From NCBI GenBank assembly GCA_963624415.1, contig CAVFPQ010000035.1, forward strand, positions 1 to 17,998: a DNA stretch of 17,998 nucleotides. The letters are read 5' to 3'. Position numbers and translations under genes: made by a program. Source of the stretch: RUG806 sp963624415 (lineage in GTDB: Bacteria; Bacillota; Clostridia; Oscillospirales; Acutalibacteraceae). How positions within the stretch are numbered: position 1 is the stretch's first letter; every line of letters begins with the position of its first letter. The notes below the pieces were generated by a model. It ran no database searches. It saw only the letters and a list, made by a program, of their open reading frames with translations, and was not told the DNA's origin. Below are positions 13,735 through 17,998 of this stretch, piece after piece.

Positions 13735-15473
13735 TAAAAAAACTCGCAAAAAGCATAAGAGAGTACAAAAAAGAGACAATTCTGACACCCATTCTTATGG
13801 TGGGTGAAGTCAGCTGTGAGTGTGTAATTCCTCTTATTACCGCCAAGCTGATAAACGTAATAAACGCCGGAAGCAACATAAAGCACATTGCGATTTACGG
13901 AATAATTCTTGTTGCCGTGGCGTTTGCGTCGCTGTTTTTCGGTGTTATGTCGGGCAGATTCTGCGCTACTGCGGCGGCGGGCTTCGCAAAGAATTTAAGA
14001 CAGGATCTGTTTTACAGCATACAGAACTTCTCTTTTGCGAACATTGACAAGTTCAGCACATCAAGCCTTGTAACTCGCCTTACAACGGATGTATCAAACG
14101 TGCAGAACGCTTTTATGATGATAATCCGCACAGCCGTCCGTGCGCCGCTTATGCTTGTTTTCGCTACGGTTATGTCGGTTGTCGTCGGCAAGAAGCTTGC
14201 GTGGATTTTCGCGGGACTTATCCCCGTTATAGGCTTTGCTTTCTATCTTGTCACAAGACTTGCGACACCTCGTTTTAAGGCGGTTTTCAAGAAGTACGAT
14301 AAGCTTAACGCTTCTGTTCAGGAGAACATTAAGGGCATGCGTGTTGTTAAAAGCTTTGTGCGTGAGGATTACGAAGAGAAAAAATTCGGTGCGGCAAGTG
14401 AGGAGCTCAGACACGACTTTCTTGTTGTTGAACGCATTATCGCAACGAACTCGCCCACAATGCAGATTGGTATGTACGCTTCAATGCTTCTTATCTCTTT
14501 CTTCTGCGCAAAGATAGTCATAAGCACAGCGGGCGTTGAACTCGGTGTCGGCACACTGTCGTCAATGATAACATACTCAATGCAGGTTCTTATGTCACTT
14601 ATGATGGTAACCATGATTCTTGTTATGGTCACAATGGCTATTGCCTCCGCAAAGAGAATTGAGGAAGTGCTGGACGAAGTAAGCGACATTACAGACCCCG
14701 AAAACGCCGTAACTCAGGTCAAGAACGGCGACATTGATTTTGATAATGTTTCGTTCAAATATTCAGCAAAGGCGGAGCAGAACGCTCTGTCAAACATAAA
14801 TCTTCACATAAAATCCGGTCAGACCGTCGGCATTATCGGCGGCACGGGTTCGGGCAAAACAAGCCTTATTCAGCTTATTTCACGTCTTTATGATGTAACA
14901 GAGGGCAGTGTAAAGGTCGGCGGTGTAGATGTAAGGGATTACGCTGTTGAGCCGCTTCGTGATGCCGTCAGCGTTGTTCTTCAGAAAAACATTCTGTTTT
15001 CGGGCACGATAAAAGAAAATCTTCGCTGGGGCAATCCCGACGCTTCGGACGAGGATCTTGTTCGTGTGTGCAAACAGGCGCAGGCGGATGAATTTGTGTC
15101 TTCCTTCCCCGATAAATACGATACCTACATAGAACAGGGCGGCGCCAACGTTTCGGGCGGTCAGAAGCAGCGTCTTTGCATTGCGAGAGCGCTTCTTAAA
15201 AAGCCCAAGGTTATCATACTCGATGACTCAACTTCGGCTGTTGATACTCATACCGATGCCATGATAAGAAAGGCGTTTAAGGAAGAAATCCCCGGAACGA
15301 CAAAAATTATCATAGCGCAGCGTATTTCTTCGGTTCAGGATGCCGATATGATTATAATCATGAACAACGGTACAATAGACCAAATCGGCACGCATGACGA
15401 GCTTATAAAGACAAGCCCCATTTATCAAGAGGTTTATTATTCACAGAACAAAGGCGGTGATGACGATGAGTAA
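13731..15473 (+). CDS. ABC exporter half-transporter, degenerate-site subunit
   Basis: A 580-aa fused TMD-NBD half-transporter (type IV exporter fold). TM helices lie within about 15-310 and the ATPase domain at about 335-575. Walker A is GGTGSGKT (370-377), the signature VSGGQKQR lies near 474, and Walker B is VIILDDSTSAVD. The residue after the Walker B Asp (D498) is Asp499 instead of the catalytic Glu, and the switch His is Gln530 (IIIAQRISSV). This is the pattern of the degenerate-site subunit of heterodimeric exporters such as TM287/288 and BmrCD. GAAGGAGG at 13711-13718 serves the ATG, which overlaps the marR stop. It overlaps the next ABC gene by 8 bp. Exported substrate unknown (drug, peptide or lipid). 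Confidence 0.93.
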   Translation: MIKKLAKSIREYKKETILTPILMVGEVSCECVIPLITAKLINVINAGSNIKHIAIYGIILVAVAFASLFFGVMSGRFCATAAAGFAKNLRQDLFYSIQNFSFANIDKFSTSSLVTRLTTDVSNVQNAFMMIIRTAVRAPLMLVFATVMSVVVGKKLAWIFAGLIPVIGFAFYLVTRLATPRFKAVFKKYDKLNASVQENIKGMRVVKSFVREDYEEKKFGAASEELRHDFLVVERIIATNSPTMQIGMYASMLLISFFCAKIVISTAGVELGVGTLSSMITYSMQVLMSLMMVTMILVMVTMAIASAKRIEEVLDEVSDITDPENAVTQVKNGDIDFDNVSFKYSAKAEQNALSNINLHIKSGQTVGIIGGTGSGKTSLIQLISRLYDVTEGSVKVGGVDVRDYAVEPLRDAVSVVLQKNILFSGTIKENLRWGNPDASDEDLVRVCKQAQADEFVSSFPDKYDTYIEQGGANVSGGQKQRLCIARALLKKPKVIILDDSTSAVDTHTDAMIRKAFKEEIPGTTKIIIAQRISSVQDADMIIIMNNGTIDQIGTHDELIKTSPIYQEVYYSQNKGGDDDE

Positions 15474-17454
15474 GAAAAATACCGCAAAAAATGTCCCCGA
15501 AAACGCACAAAAGGGCAAGGCAAAACTTGACCCCAGGTCGATAATGCGTCTTATAAAGCTTCTTATGCATGACTATCCGGTGCTTGTCATCGCAATTATA
15601 GTATGTATTGCCGTAAATGCGATTATAGGTGTTATGCCGGCGGTGTATATTGAGAGCATAACATCAAACATAGTCGAGGGACTTCAGCTTGCAAAAACCG
15701 CAGGCGGTGCGGCGGCATGGGCGCAGTATTCCCCGATTGTCGGCAAGAGCCTACTTACAATGACGATTGTTCTTGTTATCGGCGTTATAGCGGTCGGTGT
15801 AAAAGAACAGCTTGTGGCACTTCTGACACAGAGCTTTCTTGACAAAATGCGTAAGCGTATGTTTAACAAGATGGAAAAGCTCCCGATAAAATATTTCGAT
15901 CAGAACACCCACGGCGATATAATGAGCCTTTACACAAACGATATTGATACTCTCCGTCAGCTTGTAAGTCAGGGTATTCCGAGTGTGATATCGGCGGGAA
16001 TCACGCTTGTTTTCCTTGTGGCGGTCATGATTTATTACAGCGTATCGCTTATGCTTGTCGTTGTTGTCGGCGTTATCGCAATGTCGAAGGTGACAAAAAA
16101 GATAGGCGGCAACTCGGCACGCTACTTTATGCGTCAGCAGGAGAGCCTCGGCAAGGTTGAAGGCTATGTTGAAGAAATGATGAACGGTCAGAAGGTTGTA
16201 AAGGTCTTCTGCCATGAGGAAGCCGTAAAGCATGACTTTGACAATGTAAACGAGGAGCTTTTCAAAAACGCCGAGACGGCAAACGCATTCGGCAATGTGT
16301 TCGGCCCCATAATGAACAACATAGGCAACATACTTTATGTTCTTGTGTGCTTTGTCGGCGGTGTTATGATTACCGTTAACAAGCTTCCCAATATTTCACT
16401 TGAAAATGTTATTTCAGTCGGCAGTATAACGGCGCCGCTTGCGGTGAGCGTTGTGGCCTCCTTCCTCGGTATGTGCAAGCAGTTCACGGGGCAGGTAAAC
16501 CAGGCGTCACAGCAGATAAACGCCGTCGCAATGGCAATGGCAGGCGCACAGAGAATTTTCGATCTGATAGATAACGAGCCCGAAGCGGACGACGGTTATG
16601 TTACCCTTGTTAATTGCAAAACGGACGAAAACGGAAATGTTACCGAATGCAGTGAACGTACGGGCAAATGGGCATGGAAGCATCCCCACTCAGCGGAAGG
16701 CACTGTTACATATACTCCTCTTAAGGGCGATGTTGTGCTTGATGATGTCGACTTTGAGTATGAGACCGGCAAGCCCGTTCTGCATAATATTTCACTTTAC
16801 GCAAAGCCCGGTCAGAAGGTTGCATTCGTAGGTGCGACAGGTGCCGGCAAGACGACAATCACAAATCTTATCAACAGATTTTATGATATAGCGGACGGCA
16901 AAATCCGCTATGACGGCATAAATATAAACAAGATAAAAAAAGACGATTTGCGTCACTCCCTCGGAATAGTTCTTCAGGATGTCAATCTCTTTACGGGTAC
17001 GGTTATGGACAATATCCGCTACGGCAAGCTTGACGCAACGGATGAAGAGTGCATAAAGGCGGCAAAGCTTGCGAACGCGCATGACTTTATCACACGTCTG
17101 CCCGAAGGCTACAACACAATGCTTACATCAAACGGCGCGAACCTGTCGCAGGGACAGCGTCAGCTTATCTCAATCGCGCGTGCCGCAGTCGCAGATCCGC
17201 CTGTTATGATTCTGGATGAGGCGACATCATCAATCGACACACGTACAGAGCTGCTTGTTCAGCGTGGTATGGATGCTCTTATGAAGGGCAGAACGGTATT
17301 TGTAATTGCGCACCGTCTGTCGACCGTAAGAAATTCCGATGCGATTATGGTTCTTGACCACGGCAGAATTATCGAACGAGGCAGTCACGATGACCTGATT
17401 GCACAGCACGGGACGTATTATAAGCTGTATACGGGAGCGTTTGAGCTGGAATAA
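15466..17454 (+). CDS. ABC exporter half-transporter, catalytic subunit
   Basis: A 662-aa TMD-NBD half-transporter. A hydrophilic N-terminus (about 1-35) precedes six TM helices within about 40-350. An insert of about 45 residues (around 375-420, starting VTLVNCKTDENGNVTEC) separates the TMD from the NBD, as in LSQGQ-type clostridial subunits. Walker A is GATGAGKTT (456-464), the signature LSQGQ (560-564), Walker B VMILDEATSSID with catalytic Glu585, and the switch His is H616. The canonical Glu and His complement the degenerate subunit encoded upstream. ATG 15466 is preferred; GTG 15457 and ATG 15460 are also in frame, and the start overlaps the upstream stop by 8 bp, so translation is coupled. 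The two form a MarR-controlled heterodimeric exporter. Confidence 0.93.
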   Translation: MSKKNTAKNVPENAQKGKAKLDPRSIMRLIKLLMHDYPVLVIAIIVCIAVNAIIGVMPAVYIESITSNIVEGLQLAKTAGGAAAWAQYSPIVGKSLLTMTIVLVIGVIAVGVKEQLVALLTQSFLDKMRKRMFNKMEKLPIKYFDQNTHGDIMSLYTNDIDTLRQLVSQGIPSVISAGITLVFLVAVMIYYSVSLMLVVVVGVIAMSKVTKKIGGNSARYFMRQQESLGKVEGYVEEMMNGQKVVKVFCHEEAVKHDFDNVNEELFKNAETANAFGNVFGPIMNNIGNILYVLVCFVGGVMITVNKLPNISLENVISVGSITAPLAVSVVASFLGMCKQFTGQVNQASQQINAVAMAMAGAQRIFDLIDNEPEADDGYVTLVNCKTDENGNVTECSERTGKWAWKHPHSAEGTVTYTPLKGDVVLDDVDFEYETGKPVLHNISLYAKPGQKVAFVGATGAGKTTITNLINRFYDIADGKIRYDGININKIKKDDLRHSLGIVLQDVNLFTGTVMDNIRYGKLDATDEECIKAAKLANAHDFITRLPEGYNTMLTSNGANLSQGQRQLISIARAAVADPPVMILDEATSSIDTRTELLVQRGMDALMKGRTVFVIAHRLSTVRNSDAIMVLDHGRIIERGSHDDLIAQHGTYYKLYTGAFELE

Positions 17455-17474
17455 AAAATAGAATTAAAATCAAC

Positions 17475-17541
17475 AATTAAGAATTATATTTTTAATGCAT
17501 AATTTCGGATGTCCTGCGGACTTGATTTATATGGCTTCGCA
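17475..17541 (+). repeat. Single copy of the heptamer-hairpin-GCTTCGC repeat family
   Basis: It begins AATTAAGAATT (17475-17485), as the 59-bp units do, then diverges, then CGGATGTCCTGCGGACTTGA with hairpin GTCC-TGC-GGAC, then TTTATATGGCTTCGCAG. The order of modules is the same as in the 9703-9763 stretch. It lies right after the exporter operon. Confidence 0.8.
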
Positions 17542-17582
17542 GGGGTTTGGATGTTTTGTAAAAATAACCTGTTCCGATAATA

Positions 17583-17628
17583 AAAACGGCTCTTGGGGAT
17601 TTGTTATCCTCAGGGGCTGTTTTGTGTT
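17583..17628 (+). terminator. Strong Rho-independent terminator of the marR-ABC operon
   Basis: AAAACGGCTCTTGGGGAT (17583-17600) pairs with ATCCTCAGGGGCTGTTTT (17606-17623): 18 bp with four G-U wobbles and a 5-nt loop TTGTT. The tail continues GTGTTC. The wobble placement leaves the + strand transcript fully paired. Confidence 0.85.
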
Positions 17629-17681
17629 CATAGCTTTGAGAAATGCGGACTTTCCGAGCAGAGCCGGGCTTTGCTGTCGGC

Positions 17682-17906
17682 CGGGCTGTGCCTGCCGAGG
17701 GCAGGCACAGCCCGCCGGTCGGGGCACCTGTCTGTCCGGTCGGTTGGGTTTCGTAAACAGCATGACTTTTACGCCGGACAGACAGGCACCGCCTCCCGGC
17801 GGGCGCCCTCCGTTCGGCGAATTTGTGAAGCTGTCAACGACAGCTTCACAAATCCGACTCACTCCGGGCACGTGCCGAGCACATCGGCTTCGCCGCTGTG
17901 CTCGGC
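17682..17906. repeat. GC-rich array of long hairpins, no credible gene
   Basis: Four stems in series. First, CGGGCTGTGCCTGCC (17682-17696) with its exact complement at 17700-17714, 15 bp, loop GAG. Second, CCTGTCTGTCCGG (17727-17739) with 17774-17786, 13 bp, enclosing CGTAAA/TTTACG. Third, ATTTGTGAAGCTGTC (17821-17835) with 17839-17853, 15 bp, loop AAC. Fourth, GCCGAGCACA (17874-17883) with 17897-17906, enclosing CGGC-TTC-GCCG. Base composition is far more GC-rich than the rest of the window. Confidence 0.8.
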
Positions 17907-17928
17907 GTGCGGCTCGCTTCGCTCGCCG

Positions 17929-17998
17929 CATTACGCTCGCTTCGCGAGCGTCCCACCCACCCACCCGGCTCGCTGTCGCGAGCGAAGCGAGCGTAATG
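17929..17998. repeat. 17-bp inverted repeat reaching the window end
   Basis: CATTACGCTCGCTTCGC (17929-17945) is exactly complementary to 17982-17998. Between them are nested pairs (CGCTCGC-TTC-GCGAGCG at 17934-17950) and a CCCACCCACCCACCC tract. The sequence probably continues beyond the window, so the element's true end is unknown. Confidence 0.75.

Noticed and set aside
15751..16233. 160-aa open frame on the - strand inside the second ABC gene
   Set aside because: A shadow of the ABC subunit's TM region with low-complexity His/Asn/Lys content and no start signal.
17527..17964. 145-aa open frame on the - strand in the right-end hairpin region
   Set aside because: It spans a strong terminator and several perfect hairpins. 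Its Arg/Pro/Gly-rich composition follows from the GC-rich palindromes, and no domain is visible.

Overview
The window looks like a chromosomal segment of a Gram-positive gut or rumen Clostridia bacterium, probably Oscillospiraceae/Ruminococcaceae. The pointers are a C-terminal type I dockerin at the left edge, lipobox-anchored lipoproteins, strong AAGGAGG-type ribosome binding sites, frequent TTG/GTG starts and a moderate G+C content. The [Eubacterium] siraeum/Ruminococcus group is a guess from the dockerin and repeat style, not something the sequence proves. All genes I accept are on the + strand.

Layout: (1) 1-501, the 3' end of a dockerin-bearing secreted protein, then a terminator. (2) 680-5420, an autoregulated efflux operon: a TetR-type regulator behind a near-consensus promoter carrying two TGACT-N3-AGTCA operators, a 12-TM MMPL/RND exporter and a large helical lipoprotein that probably partners the exporter. 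(3) 5507-11809, an oligopeptide/dipeptide ABC importer in the order permease, permease, ATPase, ATPase, binding lipoprotein (oppBCDF-oppA). The binding-protein gene is separated from oppF by about 510 bp packed with repeats: three 59-bp tandem units, two diverged hairpin elements whose terminal stems covary, and a 7-bp satellite. (4) 11890-12890, a compact AT-richer two-gene cassette (a GNAT-like protein and a 69-aa protein) with its own consensus promoter, bounded by a perfect 50-bp direct repeat that is itself a terminator-like hairpin. This is the best candidate for an undescribed mobile or toxin-antitoxin-like module. (5) 13182-17454, a MarR regulator with two 14-bp operator copies exactly 21 bp apart, and the two halves of a heterodimeric ABC exporter with one degenerate ATPase site. 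(6) 17455-17998, a further repeat copy, a strong terminator and a GC-rich chain of long perfect hairpins that runs off the window.

Functionally this is a block of small-molecule traffic: two regulated exporters (TetR/MMPL and MarR/ABC) flank a peptide importer, with an accessory cassette inserted at the importer's 3' end. The noncoding DNA is unusually structured. One dispersed repeat family (core AAGTCC-TGC-GGACTT plus GCTTCGC) appears at three loci, in both orientations.
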